Notes: a model not told the origin generated them from the sequence alone. A stretch of 64,000 bases of DNA from Sulfuricurvum sp. (GCA_028710885.1 JAQTTG010000007.1:57509-121508); one strand, 5' to 3'; positions 50,297 to 59,887 are shown, counted from the stretch's first letter. Numbers and translations are program-made.

Positions 50297-51634
50297 TTAT
50301 CGATGCATTTGTAATGCTTTTTGGATCATTTCATCTACGGTCGTGATACTCTTTGAGTTGGCCTGATAAGCACGTTGCGTGACAATCATATCTGTCAAAC
50401 CTACACTATAGTCGACATTTGAATTTTCCAATTTACCGCTGTAAATCGTTGATCCGGCGGTGTATGCTCCGGTAGAGTCAGTCCAAAATTTTGCATCTCC
50501 GCTATTTTGGCTTTTTGCAAAGAGCGTTCCGGCGATACGTTCAAGTCCTTGATCGTTTGCGAAGTGATAGATGGCTACCTGACCGATATCGCTTTGGCGT
50601 CCATTCGAAAAATCGGCGGTTATAACGCCATTGGTATCAATATTATATTTTGTCAGTGTTCCACTGGCGAGGCCGTTAGACGAAGAAGATCCGCTAACAC
50701 TCACTGTACCAACGGATATTACACCATCGTAGCCAGTTCCAAGATTTAGAGCTACAGGGGTACCGTCATTATTCACAGAGGGGATGGTAAAACTGCTTAA
50801 TGCACCATTCGCATCAAAAAGTGCTTGACCGGTTTGGGTATCATAGAGTGTATTTCCATCATTGGAAGTGACGGTTGCTACAACATCCCATGCGATACCT
50901 TGGGTTGGTTGCGTGGCACTCATATTAAAGGTTAGTTTTACGGTGTTTTTTTGATTGTTAGCACTAACTGCTTGAGCACTTATGGTGCGTGGTTGATTAT
51001 CTGTTCCGAGATTTCCGAAAAAATTTGCTTGAGTTGTCGGTTCGGCAGGATAGGCTAAATTGGTCGGAAACTCCAATATACCTTGTTTATTCACACTTGC
51101 CATGGTCCCCACAGTCGTAGGATTGACGACAAATGCTCCGGTAGCTTCTGTGGTTGATTGATCTCCATAGTTAAAACCACTGTCGTAAGTAAAGTTGTTA
51201 AATGTCGTTCCCATCACGTATTTTCCATCAGAGGTAACCAATCGCGATGCTGCAGAGTTGATATCTCCGGAAACACTTTGGTATTGGTCAAATGAAAAAG
51301 TACCATCACGTGTATAGAATTGATTTGTACCCGATGCTACACCAAACCACCCTTTTCCCCCTATGGCGAGATCGGTATAACGATCGCTTGGAGCGAGTGA
51401 TCCATTTTTTAGTTGCGTCGTGGTAGCTTGGAGTTTTTCTCCGATACCGATGTCGTTTTTGGTAGGGCTTGAAGCACTGGCACTTTTTAAAGAGCTTGAA
51501 AAGATATCAGCAAATTCGGCAGTCGAACCTTTGTATCCGGTAGTACTGACATTGCTGAGATTTTCAGAGATAATATCCATTCCGGTTTGATTGGCCATTA
51601 ATCCTGAAATACCGGTGTAGTAAGCTTGCGTCAT
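50297..51634 (-). CDS. Second hook-type flagellar protein (FlgE2-like)
   Basis: A 445-residue flagellar rod/hook-family protein. The N-terminus TGISGLMANQTGMDIISENLSNVSTTGYKGS and ATTTQLKNGSLAP, DLAIGGKGWFGV are of FlgE/FlgG type, and the C-terminus is NVDYSVGLTDMIVTQRAYQANSKSITTVDEMI. It is shorter than the neighbouring FlgE and has a different central domain. Campylobacterota commonly encode such a second hook-type protein next to FlgD. It follows flgD by 11 nt in the same operon. FlgE itself is assigned to the longer neighbour because of length and position. Confidence 0.85.
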   Translation of the reverse strand: MTQAYYTGISGLMANQTGMDIISENLSNVSTTGYKGSTAEFADIFSSSLKSASASSPTKNDIGIGEKLQATTTQLKNGSLAPSDRYTDLAIGGKGWFGVASGTNQFYTRDGTFSFDQYQSVSGDINSAASRLVTSDGKYVMGTTFNNFTYDSGFNYGDQSTTEATGAFVVNPTTVGTMASVNKQGILEFPTNLAYPAEPTTQANFFGNLGTDNQPRTISAQAVSANNQKNTVKLTFNMSATQPTQGIAWDVVATVTSNDGNTLYDTQTGQALFDANGALSSFTIPSVNNDGTPVALNLGTGYDGVISVGTVSVSGSSSSNGLASGTLTKYNIDTNGVITADFSNGRQSDIGQVAIYHFANDQGLERIAGTLFAKSQNSGDAKFWTDSTGAYTAGSTIYSGKLENSNVDYSVGLTDMIVTQRAYQANSKSITTVDEMIQKALQMHR

Positions 51635-51645
51635 TGCATGTATCC

Positions 51646-52329
51646 TTAGTTAGCCGATATTTCTTTGATGGTACTAAAATCAACATAGCTAGAACCGAGC
51701 TTAGCGTACGTTTTTCCAGAATCGAATTTGATGGATTCTATCGGATAAAGCCCTACTCTGGTTGTTCCTGAAGTATTATCGGTATTTGTAAAAGATGAAT
51801 CAACATAATAGGTTCCATCTTTGAGTGTTGCTCCTGTATTGTCTTTACCGTCCCAAGAAAATTTTGCTGTACCGGCACTGGTAGCACCCACTTGCAGTGT
51901 TCGAAGAACAGTTCCATTGACATCCATGATGTTGACGGTTCCTTTTGAAATATCTTTAGGGTAATTAAGTTCAAAATCGGTTGTTTGACCAGTAGTTAGA
52001 ACAACAGCATTGCTACCGGTGTCTGCCATTTTACCGATAGCCGATACCCCTGAATACTGCATCGATGAGGTCAGTGCTGTGGATAAATCGGTAAGGGCTT
52101 TGTTGGTATTGGTACTTGATTCCAATGTTGCCAACTGAGATGTTTGTGCCAAAATCTTTTCCGAGTCCATAGGGGAGGTTGGATCTTGATTTTGCAATTC
52201 CAGTAAAAGCAATTTTAAAAAAGCATCTTTTCCTAAAACACCGTTTGGATTGGTTGCGGTCGATGAAGTTGTTGTAGCGGTGCTACTGCTGGTGGATGTT
52301 AATGTATTGCCATATGCGTCGATTGCCAT
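51646..52329 (-). CDS. flgD: Flagellar hook capping protein FlgD
   Basis: A 227-residue protein. The N-terminal region has LGKDAFLKLLLLELQNQDPTSPMDSEKILAQTSQLATLESS, the FlgD signature. Then comes a FlgD Ig-like/Tudor domain with FSWDGKDNTGATLKDGTYYV. It caps the growing hook and guides FlgE assembly. It lies between fliK (17 nt) and the FlgE2-like gene (11 nt). Confidence 0.95.
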   Translation of the reverse strand: MAIDAYGNTLTSTSSSTATTTSSTATNPNGVLGKDAFLKLLLLELQNQDPTSPMDSEKILAQTSQLATLESSTNTNKALTDLSTALTSSMQYSGVSAIGKMADTGSNAVVLTTGQTTDFELNYPKDISKGTVNIMDVNGTVLRTLQVGATSAGTAKFSWDGKDNTGATLKDGTYYVDSSFTNTDNTSGTTRVGLYPIESIKFDSGKTYAKLGSSYVDFSTIKEISAN

Positions 52330-52346
52330 AATAAACTCCTCTTTGG

Positions 52347-53885
52347 TTATGCGTAATGCGGAATGATGATTTCAAGAGCACTTAACTGCTCGTTGTTTAG
52401 CTCAAGATCGTTGAGCGACTCATAGGCATGGAAACGGTTTTGTTGCTGTTGCTGCTGTTGTTGAAATGTTTGCTGCCCCGTTTGTCCATCCCCGCCGGAT
52501 GACATGAAATTCATAGTTGTGTTTGTAATTCCTTGCGTTGTCAATTGTGTTTTGAGCTCCATCGCATTTTGAGCTAAAAAGTTGACACTGTTAGTATTAT
52601 TGGATTGAATGTTTACATGTACATTATTTCCACGTTGAACGAGTGTTACCTCTACTTCTCCCAGTTTTTCAGGATTGAGTTTCATGGTTACTCGGGTAAA
52701 AGGAGGTTTATAATTGTCTACGACTTCTTTGAGATCGGTAGCGAAATAGCGCATACTTTGTTGAGCCTCTTTCGTTTTTACTTCAAAAGAGTCTGGTTTT
52801 GGTGTTTGAACTATTTTGGATGTATCGAGCTCATCTTTTGTGTTAGCGGTTTTGTCTGATTTGGTCTCTTGAATTTTATTTTCACCGTGCAAGAGAGAGA
52901 GTAAGCCATCTGTTTTGCTGACTTCAGTTTTAGTAATTGGGGTGATAGGTTTAGTCTCTATCGGCTTTTGGGTTGTATCAGTCGAAATGGAAGGAATTAT
53001 CTGTGCTGAGCGTTTGTCCATAGTCTGAAGCAAAGATTTGAGGGGTTGATCGCTAATCACCTCTTTGGATGCATGTGCATTGAGTTGAACCTGTGCACTT
53101 TTAGCTTCGGACGTTTTTGTCTCTTTTGCTTTTATATCATTAATGAGTTGCGTTAAGCCTTCAAATGTAGTCGAATTTTGTGTTAATGTTGAATCCGGCG
53201 GTGATTTTAATGCAATAGTATTTAAAGCTTTTGTATCCAATAGAGGTTGGGATAATATATTTTGCGGATAACTCTTTTGTTCATTTTTGTCCGTAATTAT
53301 ACTAGAGAGGCTGATAGATGCTGGATTAAGACCCATATTATCGGCTAATTGGATCAGTCCTCCCAGCGTTTTTGGCAGAGTTTTTACATCAATATTGAGA
53401 TTGGACTGAGAGCTTTTTGTTGCAATTTCATTTTTAAGAAACTCTTTTGCACGATAAATAAGCATTCGCATTTGATCTGTTGAAAGGTTATTGGTTATAT
53501 CTTTTGAAAACAATTCAGTGTTATTTTCATCTTGTCCGCTCAATAATGTTTGTAGTGTTTGACCTGTATTTGTTGATTTTGTATTGGTCTCTTTACGGAC
53601 AGAATTTTTTGGATCGATAATCGTTGTAAAATTTGTCGCTTGATTCAGCACATCAATACTTTTATTAGATGAAGTAGGCTTTCCAAGAATATTTAAAGGG
53701 TCATGCGATTGATTGGATTTTACAATACCTTTTGTATCACCTTTGGTTTGTGCGGATAATGACGCTAAAAGTTTTGAAAAGAGATCATTCGTATTTTTTG
53801 TTTGTGTTGTTGATCCATTGGAATTACCTCCCAATAGATCGGCGAGAGAGGATTGTGTTTTTGTCTCTGTGCTTTGCATGATCAT
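52347..53885 (-). CDS. fliK: Flagellar hook-length control protein FliK
   Basis: About 512 residues. The first ~380 are Ser/Thr/Lys/Gln-rich and probably extended. The C-terminal FliK domain has FTRVTMKLNPEKLGEVEVTLVQRGNNVHVNIQSNN and ELKTQLTTQGITNTTMNF. A poly-Gln run (about nine Q) lies near the end. It measures hook length and switches export specificity. The ATG at about 53885 has the best spacing to AAAGGA; three in-frame ATGs are clustered there. A sigma54 promoter lies upstream, and flgD follows, consistent with a hook operon. Confidence 0.88.
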   Translation of the reverse strand: MIMQSTETKTQSSLADLLGGNSNGSTTQTKNTNDLFSKLLASLSAQTKGDTKGIVKSNQSHDPLNILGKPTSSNKSIDVLNQATNFTTIIDPKNSVRKETNTKSTNTGQTLQTLLSGQDENNTELFSKDITNNLSTDQMRMLIYRAKEFLKNEIATKSSQSNLNIDVKTLPKTLGGLIQLADNMGLNPASISLSSIITDKNEQKSYPQNILSQPLLDTKALNTIALKSPPDSTLTQNSTTFEGLTQLINDIKAKETKTSEAKSAQVQLNAHASKEVISDQPLKSLLQTMDKRSAQIIPSISTDTTQKPIETKPITPITKTEVSKTDGLLSLLHGENKIQETKSDKTANTKDELDTSKIVQTPKPDSFEVKTKEAQQSMRYFATDLKEVVDNYKPPFTRVTMKLNPEKLGEVEVTLVQRGNNVHVNIQSNNTNSVNFLAQNAMELKTQLTTQGITNTTMNFMSSGGDGQTGQQTFQQQQQQQQNRFHAYESLNDLELNNEQLSALEIIIPHYA

Positions 53886-53942
53886 CATCGATCCTTTTGT
53901 GTGTGCTTGAAACACCCGTCTCTAATTATTGTAAACAAAGAA

Positions 53943-53958
53943 AGCAAAAAATATTCCA
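53943..53958 (-). promoter_or_regulatory. Sigma54 promoter of the fliK-flgD-flgE2 operon
   Basis: On the minus strand TGGAATATTTTTTGCT fits the -24/-12 pattern, with 10 nt between GG and GC. It lies ~58 nt before fliK. Confidence 0.7.
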
Positions 53959-54025
53959 CTTAATAAAAGTAACCAAAACGTAATAATAGTAACATGCCTT
54001 AACATTTGCTTAACCTTAGTTTAGA

Positions 54026-54031
54026 TATAAT
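54026..54031 (+). promoter_or_regulatory. Candidate typA -10
   Basis: TATAAT lies 37 nt before the typA ATG. The -35 is poor (TTGCTT with short spacing). Confidence 0.45.
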
Positions 54032-54067
54032 CCGCGAAAATCTTTGCCCTATTCATGAAGGACAGCA

Positions 54068-55870
54068 ATGCAAAAAATTCGTAACATCGCCGTAATCGCG
54101 CACGTTGACCATGGTAAAACGACCCTAGTTGACGGATTGCTCAAACAATCCGGAACGTTCGGAAGCCACGAACAAGTAAATGAAAGAGCGATGGACTCTA
54201 ACGCCCTCGAAAAAGAGCGCGGGATCACCATTCTTTCTAAAAATACCGCGATCCGCTACGGTGAGCACAAAATTAACATTATCGATACTCCGGGCCATGC
54301 CGACTTTGGTGGTGAGGTTGAGCGTGTTTTGAAAATGGTTGACGGTGCATTGTTGCTCGTTGATGCGTATGAGGGTGTTATGCCTCAAACGAAATTCGTT
54401 GTTAAAAAAATGCTCGGTCTTGGAATCAAACCGATCGTTGTTATCAACAAAATCGATAAACCATCTGCTGACCCCGAGCGTGTAGTGGACGAAGTATTCG
54501 ACCTATTCGTTGCGATGGATGCGACTGAAGACCAACTCGATTTCCCGATCATCTACGCTGCGGCGCGTGACGGTATCGCGAAAATGGACATGGCTGATCC
54601 TGATGGTGATTTCACCTGTATGTTCAACACAATTTTGGAAAAAGTACCTGAACCAACCGGTGATCCTGAAAACCCGACTCAGTTACAAGTTTTCACTCTT
54701 GACTATGATAACTATGTCGGTAAAATCGGTATTGCCCGTATCTTCAACGGTAGAATCGCAAAAGGAGATAACATCCTCCTCGCAAAAGCCGACGGTGAAA
54801 TGGTCAAAGGGCGTATCTCTAAATTGATCGGCTTTATGGGCTTGAACCGTATGGAAATCCAAGAAGCGGAAGCGGGTGACATCGTTGCTGTCGCTGGTAT
54901 CGAAACCGTAGACGTAGGGGATACAATCTGTGATCCTGCTAATCCGATGCCACTTGATCCGATGCACATTGAAGAGCCTACATTGACCGTTGTTTTCTCG
55001 GTTAATGACTCTCCGCTTGCTGGTCAAGAGGGTAAACACGTTACGGCGAACAAAATCCGCGAACGTTTGGACGCTGAGATGAACACTAACGTAGCGATGC
55101 GTTACGAGACAGTCGGAGAGGGTAAATTTATCGTTTCCGGTCGTGGTGAGCTTCAAATCACCATTCTTGCTGAAAACATGCGCCGTGAGGGGTATGAGTT
55201 CGGTATCGGACGTCCTGAAGTTATCGTAAAAGAGATCGAAGGGGTCAAATGCGAACCGTTCGAGCACCTTGTTGTTGACCTTCCGGCTGATTTCGCAGGG
55301 ACGATCATCGAGCGTCTCGGTCGCCGTAAAGCGGAAATGAAAGCAATGGTACCGATGGGTGAGGGCTTTACTCGCGTAGAGTTTGAAATCCCTGCACGCG
55401 GTCTTATTGGTTTCCGTGGTCAGTTCTTGACTGATACCAAAGGTGAAGGGGTTATGAACCACTCATTCTTGGAATTCCGCCCTTACACAGGGAACGTTGA
55501 GAGCCGCCAATACGGAGCATTGATCTCTATGGAAGACGGTGTTGCTCTTGCGTATTCATTGTTCAACCTTCAAGATCGTGGTGTCCTTTTCGTAGCGCCG
55601 CAAACGAAAGTGTACAAAGGGATGATCATCGGTGAACACAGCCGTTCAAACGACCTTGACGTTAACCCGATCAAAGGGAAAGCACAATCAAACGTCCGTT
55701 CATCAGGAGCAGACGAAGCGATCAAACTTGTTCCGCCACGTGATATGAATCTTGAGCGTGCGTTAGAGTGGATCGAAGATGATGAACTTCTCGAAGTTAC
55801 TCCGCTTAACATCCGTATGCGTAAAAAATGGTTGGATCCGACCGACCGTAAACGTTACGCGAAAAAGTAA
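54068..55870 (+). CDS. typA: Ribosome-associated GTPase TypA/BipA
   Basis: A 600-residue translational GTPase. G1 [16 protein letters not shown]3 [16 protein letters not shown] and G4 [10 protein letters not shown] are present, followed by EF-Tu-like domain 2 and the BipA C-terminal region ([36 protein letters not shown]). It assists 50S assembly and stress adaptation. Length is normal. A REP-like palindrome follows 11 nt after the stop and may help termination. Confidence 0.97.
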   Translation: MQKIRNIAVIAHVDHGKTTLVDGLLKQSGTFGSHEQVNERAMDSNALEKERGITILSKNTAIRYGEHKINIIDTPGHADFGGEVERVLKMVDGALLLVDAYEGVMPQTKFVVKKMLGLGIKPIVVINKIDKPSADPERVVDEVFDLFVAMDATEDQLDFPIIYAAARDGIAKMDMADPDGDFTCMFNTILEKVPEPTGDPENPTQLQVFTLDYDNYVGKIGIARIFNGRIAKGDNILLAKADGEMVKGRISKLIGFMGLNRMEIQEAEAGDIVAVAGIETVDVGDTICDPANPMPLDPMHIEEPTLTVVFSVNDSPLAGQEGKHVTANKIRERLDAEMNTNVAMRYETVGEGKFIVSGRGELQITILAENMRREGYEFGIGRPEVIVKEIEGVKCEPFEHLVVDLPADFAGTIIERLGRRKAEMKAMVPMGEGFTRVEFEIPARGLIGFRGQFLTDTKGEGVMNHSFLEFRPYTGNVESRQYGALISMEDGVALAYSLFNLQDRGVLFVAPQTKVYKGMIIGEHSRSNDLDVNPIKGKAQSNVRSSGADEAIKLVPPRDMNLERALEWIEDDELLEVTPLNIRMRKKWLDPTDRKRYAKK

Positions 55871-55881
55871 TTCTTTCCGTC

Positions 55882-55901
55882 ATTCCCGCGTAGGCGGGAA
55901 T
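55882..55901. repeat. REP-like palindrome, copy 3
   Basis: ATTCCCGC-GTAG-GCGGGAAT followed by CCAG. The form resembles the dRS3/REP-type palindromes described in Neisseria and other proteobacteria. It lies between typA and the defence-island methyltransferase gene. Confidence 0.75.
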
Positions 55902-55987
55902 CCAGCTTCTATTAAAACTACATTCCCTATCATTTCTCCACAATCATAAATAAAGTTTAATATCGATTCTATCTTTTTATGTTTCGC

Positions 55988-55993
55988 TATAAT
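55988..55993 (+). promoter_or_regulatory. -10 of the nuclease-methyltransferase gene
   Basis: TATAAT in CGCTATAATACC lies 18 nt before the ATG at 56012. It excludes the track's upstream ATG at 55979 if it is used. Confidence 0.55.
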
Positions 55994-56011
55994 ACCCTAA
56001 AAAGAATATTT

Positions 56012-58399
56012 ATGAACCTTTATGCTGAGCTCCAAAAAGTCCGTAGTGAAGAAGATGTTAAAGACGCGTATATCAAAGCATTGGGGCTTAAAAGCTTTAC
56101 AAAAGGATTGATCGATATCCAAACCGATGTAATTTGGTTTGAAGCCAAAGATACTGGCAAGTACTCTACTTATTCAATGTTTACACAGCTGCTGCATTAT
56201 GTTCAAGTCGCCATGAATAAAGGGGAATCTGTTCCTCCCTTTTTATGCGTTATTGATACGGAAAAAGCGGCAATTATGAAATCCGTCGATGTGTTACCAT
56301 TTTTAGCCAAAAAAACGATCAAATGGGGACAATCCGCCAGTAAATTTACCCCTGAAGCCCTAGCCGAAGTCTCCACCCACATCGGAACCTATTTCGTCTC
56401 GTTTAAAATCTCGACGCACGAAGATGAATTTATCAGCACCGTCAAAATGGCGATAAAATCAGGTGACATTATCCGTACCCCCATTACTCCTGATAATCTA
56501 AAACAAGTGTTTGATAAATGGGTTGAAATGATTGGTCGAGAGATTAAAGATGTTACTGAAGAAGATTATGCACTGCTATTTTTTGCCGACATCATGCATG
56601 ATGGGACGGTATCGACCCACGCCAATCTTCCTGCTGAACTCCTCCACAAAAACGGTGCGCCTGTCTTTAGTTTGAATGGGCATAACTATGAATTAGGGAA
56701 TAAAGGTGGATATCATCAATTTTGGGCAATCTATCACAAACCACCCAAAGCTGAGTATCGCGATTATCTCCTAGAACGACGTGATAGCCTTATCCCGTTA
56801 GATGAACGGAGTTTCAAAGGGGCGTATTACACACCACTCGCCGTCGTAGATAAAGCGTATGATAAACTCACCGAAACGCTGGGAAAAAACTGGCAAAAGG
56901 AGTATATCGTATGGGATATGTGTTGCGGTGTCGGCAATTTGGAGGTTAAACACTCCAATCCTCGCAATATTTATATGTCTACCCTCGATCAAGCCGATGT
57001 GGATGTGATGAGGGCGACAAAAACATGCGTTGCCGCATCACGGTTTCAGTACGATTATCTCAATGATGACATTACGGATGAGGGACAGATTGATTACAGT
57101 CTCACTAACAAAATCCCTGAAGGATTGCGAAAAGCGATAGCCGAGGGTAAGAAAATTTTGGTGCTGATTAATCCACCGTATGCGGAAGCTTCAAGCTCTG
57201 ATAATGCTTCAAGCGGAGGTGGAGAAAGTAAAACAGGTGTGGCAACTACACAAATTGGGAAAATGATGTCTGATTATGGCTATGCGAAGCGAGAATTATT
57301 TGCCCAATTTGTTGCACGTATTGCTCTTGAAATTCCCAATGCAACTTTAGCAATGTTTAGTACGCTGAAATATGTAAATACATCGAATTTTGAGAAATTT
57401 CGTCAAGTCTGGAAGGCAAAATATTTGGGTGGTTTTGTCGTCCACAGTAAATCGTTTGATGGATTAAAAGGTGATTTTCCAATTGGTTTTTTAATTTGGA
57501 ATACAGAGCAAAATAGGAATAAAAATTCGCCAATCATTGATATTTCAACAGATGTTTTTGATAAAAATGTTCAAGCAATCGGTGAAAAAACTTTTTATAA
57601 TTTGCCAATTAGTAGTTTTTTGAGTGAATGGTTGCCACGAATTAAGACAGATAGCATAAATATTCCACTTAAAAATGCGATACATCCTCAAATGGCAAAA
57701 GCTAAAGTCAGTTCATGGGTATCGAGTGCGATTGGTTATTTTTGGAGTGCAGGTAATGATCCACAGCAAACTAGCACGCACACCAGTATATTTTCATCTT
57801 GTTTTAGCAATGGATGCGGTTATTATATTGTGCCTGAAAATGTTGATAAAGTGGCCGTTATGTTTTCAGTTCGTCGTCTTATAAAACCGACATGGCTAAA
57901 CGACCGTGATCAATTTCTTCAACCATCCGAACCGTTATCCGATGAATTTAAAAACGACTGTCTGATTTGGATGCTCTTTAACGGTAGCAACTTAACCGCG
58001 AGTGCCAATGATCTCGAATGGAATGACAAAAAATGGTCAATCGTTAATCATTTCATCCCCTTTACCGAAAGCGACGTCAATGCCCCAGAGCGTTTCGAGT
58101 CCGATTTTATGGTGGAGTATCTCAGTAATAAAAAACTATCACTTGAAGCAAAAGCGGTGATGGATGAGGGGCGCAAGCTGTGGCAAGCCTATTTCGCCGA
58201 TACCGACGTGCGTACGGTACGCGATGAGCTAAAGCTTAACCGTAGTGATGTCGGCTGGTATCAAGTGCGCAAAGCACTTGAAGCACGTAATAAAGACGGA
58301 GTAAGCGTGCCGATAGATTTTAGCGTTTTCAAGTCTGCTTATGACGTGTTGGGAGATAAGCTTCGCCCGATGGTCTATGAGTTAGGGTTTTTGCGGTAA
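56012..58399 (+). CDS. Type IIG-like restriction-modification protein (nuclease plus N6-adenine methyltransferase)
   Basis: About 795 residues. The N-terminal part has GLIDIQTDVIWFEAKDTGK, with a D...ExK pattern like a PD-(D/E)XK nuclease. Methyltransferase motif I is WDMCCGVGNLEV (~301) and motif IV is LINPPYAEA (~387), the gamma-class N6-adenine signature. The remaining ~400 residues would hold target recognition. No separate R or S subunit is next to it, so a single-chain type IIG enzyme is the best model; an orphan methyltransferase is the alternative. The ATG at 56012 is preferred because a TATAAT lies just upstream. It is followed 37 nt later by the DNA-binding/Doc pair. Confidence 0.8.
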   Translation: MNLYAELQKVRSEEDVKDAYIKALGLKSFTKGLIDIQTDVIWFEAKDTGKYSTYSMFTQLLHYVQVAMNKGESVPPFLCVIDTEKAAIMKSVDVLPFLAKKTIKWGQSASKFTPEALAEVSTHIGTYFVSFKISTHEDEFISTVKMAIKSGDIIRTPITPDNLKQVFDKWVEMIGREIKDVTEEDYALLFFADIMHDGTVSTHANLPAELLHKNGAPVFSLNGHNYELGNKGGYHQFWAIYHKPPKAEYRDYLLERRDSLIPLDERSFKGAYYTPLAVVDKAYDKLTETLGKNWQKEYIVWDMCCGVGNLEVKHSNPRNIYMSTLDQADVDVMRATKTCVAASRFQYDYLNDDITDEGQIDYSLTNKIPEGLRKAIAEGKKILVLINPPYAEASSSDNASSGGGESKTGVATTQIGKMMSDYGYAKRELFAQFVARIALEIPNATLAMFSTLKYVNTSNFEKFRQVWKAKYLGGFVVHSKSFDGLKGDFPIGFLIWNTEQNRNKNSPIIDISTDVFDKNVQAIGEKTFYNLPISSFLSEWLPRIKTDSINIPLKNAIHPQMAKAKVSSWVSSAIGYFWSAGNDPQQTSTHTSIFSSCFSNGCGYYIVPENVDKVAVMFSVRRLIKPTWLNDRDQFLQPSEPLSDEFKNDCLIWMLFNGSNLTASANDLEWNDKKWSIVNHFIPFTESDVNAPERFESDFMVEYLSNKKLSLEAKAVMDEGRKLWQAYFADTDVRTVRDELKLNRSDVGWYQVRKALEARNKDGVSVPIDFSVFKSAYDVLGDKLRPMVYELGFLR

Positions 58400-58436
58400 A
58401 TTTGTTTTTAAATATCCTCTATATTAGGAAAAAAAT

Positions 58437-59450
58437 ATGACCAAAGATTTGACATCATCAACAGTCAGTAGACAAAATATTTTGAATAATAATTATGCAC
58501 TAGAACAGATAGCATCGAATCTATCTTTAGGCGGTACTTTTTGGAGAGATGCCAATGTGTTTACTAAAACACAAGTAGCAAGTGTATTAACTATAGACGA
58601 ACGGACCATTGATAGATATTTAGAAAGTAATAAAGAAGAACTTACTAAAAATGGATATAGAGTTTTAAAGGGTAAGGAACTGAAAGATTTTAAAGATTAT
58701 GTCGACGACATTCATGTCGCCGACATAGCTAAAGCCCCGTCGTTAGGGGTATTTTCTTTTAGAGCGGTACTCAATATTGCTATGCTTGTTACCGAAAGTG
58801 AAAAAGCAAAAGCAATAAGAAGTAAGATTTTAGACATTGTTATCGATGTTGTGGCACAAAAAGCAGGCGGTCATACTAAATATATCAATCAAAGAGATGA
58901 AGCTTATTTGCCATCGGCGTATAAAGAGCATAGTTATCGAAAAGAGTTCACTGATGCACTTAATGAGTATCTTAATATGGGAACATATAAATACGGGGTT
59001 TATACGAATAAAATATATGAAGTGATTTTTTTAGAAAATGCGACAGAGTATAAGAAAATATTGGATTTGACAGATAAAGACAATGTAAGAGAGACTATGT
59101 ACTCTGAAGTCTTAAATGCAATTGCCAGTTTTGAGCATGGGTTAGCTGTTGAGATGAAGCAGAAATTTGAAAAAATGCATAGAAAACTAACCCCCTCTGA
59201 GCTAGACGATCTTATCATAAGAGCTTCAACAAATCCCTATTTATTACCACATATTAATGATGCAAGAGTAAAAATGGCAAGCCGTGATTTATGTTTTAGG
59301 GATGTTCTTCATCATAAATTAGAGAGTCATATTCAATCGGTTCCGAAAGGTGATTTTGATAAATTTTTGGGCGAAACAAGCAAATCTTTAGAGGAGCGAC
59401 TATCAGACCCTGAAACGCTTGCGGTTTTGAAACGTTTGAAAGACAGATAG
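58437..59450 (+). CDS. Putative DNA-binding partner (RhuM/BRO-like) of a Doc toxin
   Basis: A 337-residue protein. The N-terminal region GTFWRDANVFTKTQVASVLTIDERTIDRYLESNKEEL looks like a helix-turn-helix, and FSFRAVLNIAMLVTESEKAKAIRSKILDIVIDVV is similar to RhuM/KilA/BRO-type phage and virulence proteins. The rest is helical and unknown. It overlaps the downstream Doc-like gene by 1 nt (TAGTG), so the two are coupled. It could be the antitoxin and autoregulator, though it is far larger than Phd. A nested palindrome lies inside its gene at 58698. The gene is more AT-rich than its neighbours by eye. Confidence 0.7.
   Translation: MTKDLTSSTVSRQNILNNNYALEQIASNLSLGGTFWRDANVFTKTQVASVLTIDERTIDRYLESNKEELTKNGYRVLKGKELKDFKDYVDDIHVADIAKAPSLGVFSFRAVLNIAMLVTESEKAKAIRSKILDIVIDVVAQKAGGHTKYINQRDEAYLPSAYKEHSYRKEFTDALNEYLNMGTYKYGVYTNKIYEVIFLENATEYKKILDLTDKDNVRETMYSEVLNAIASFEHGLAVEMKQKFEKMHRKLTPSELDDLIIRASTNPYLLPHINDARVKMASRDLCFRDVLHHKLESHIQSVPKGDFDKFLGETSKSLEERLSDPETLAVLKRLKDR
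58698..58768 (+). other. Nested palindrome and terminator-like hairpin inside the DNA-binding protein gene
   Basis: TATGTCG-A-CGACAT-TC-ATGTCG-C-CGACATA is a 30-bp palindrome with a single mismatched pair (58698-58727). A few bases later CCCC-gtcgtta-GGGG is followed by TATTTTCTTTT. All of it is in frame and coding. It could be an intragenic operator, an attenuator or a recognition site. Confidence 0.6.
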
Positions 59451-59887
59451 TGGAACTGCAAATTTTTTATTTTGATACGAAACATGCCATTTTAGTTCAT
59501 GACTGGATTATAGAAAATAGTGGTGGACTACATGGTTATCGAGAAATAGGATTGCTTGATAGTGCATTAGAGCATATGCAAAATGATATGTACTATCCAT
59601 CATTTGAGGAAAAACTCAAACATTTAGTTTATGCGGTTAACAAATTTCATCCTTTTATGGATGGCAATAAGCGCTCAAGTCTGACACTTGGTGCTTATTT
59701 CTTAGAGCTTAACGGTTATAACTATTGTGTAAAAAAGTTTGTACAAGAAATGGAAAATATCGTTGTTTGGTTGGCTGAGGGTAAAATCAAGGATGATTTA
59801 TTATTTGACATTATAAAATCCATTATAGAAGAAGATGAGTATTCTGAGGAACTTAAATTCCGTATTTATGAGGCGATAAGTGAATAG
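59450..59887 (+). CDS. Doc/Fic-family (death-on-curing) toxin
   Basis: A 145-residue Fic-fold protein with the Doc-type motif HPFMDGNKRSS (67-77), which matches HxFx(D/N)GNKR. Leading segments LVHDWIIENSGGLHGYREIGLLDSALEHM and FEEKLKHLVYAVNKF are typical of Doc proteins. Doc phosphorylates EF-Tu; Fic relatives AMPylate. It starts with a GTG overlapping the upstream stop by 1 nt. No small Phd-like antitoxin is present, and I see no clear inhibitory (S/T)xxxE(G/N) helix. The upstream 337-residue DNA-binding protein is thus the candidate antitoxin. Confidence 0.88.
   Translation: MELQIFYFDTKHAILVHDWIIENSGGLHGYREIGLLDSALEHMQNDMYYPSFEEKLKHLVYAVNKFHPFMDGNKRSSLTLGAYFLELNGYNYCVKKFVQEMENIVVWLAEGKIKDDLLFDIIKSIIEEDEYSEELKFRIYEAISE

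Noticed and set aside
52439-52465. Poly-Gln (CAA/CAG) tract in fliK as a phase-variable repeat
   Set aside because: The codons are mixed, so the DNA is not a perfect simple repeat and slippage is unlikely.
54683-55462. 259-residue minus-strand ORF within typA
   Set aside because: A long shadow frame caused by the codon bias of typA; typA has all GTPase motifs.
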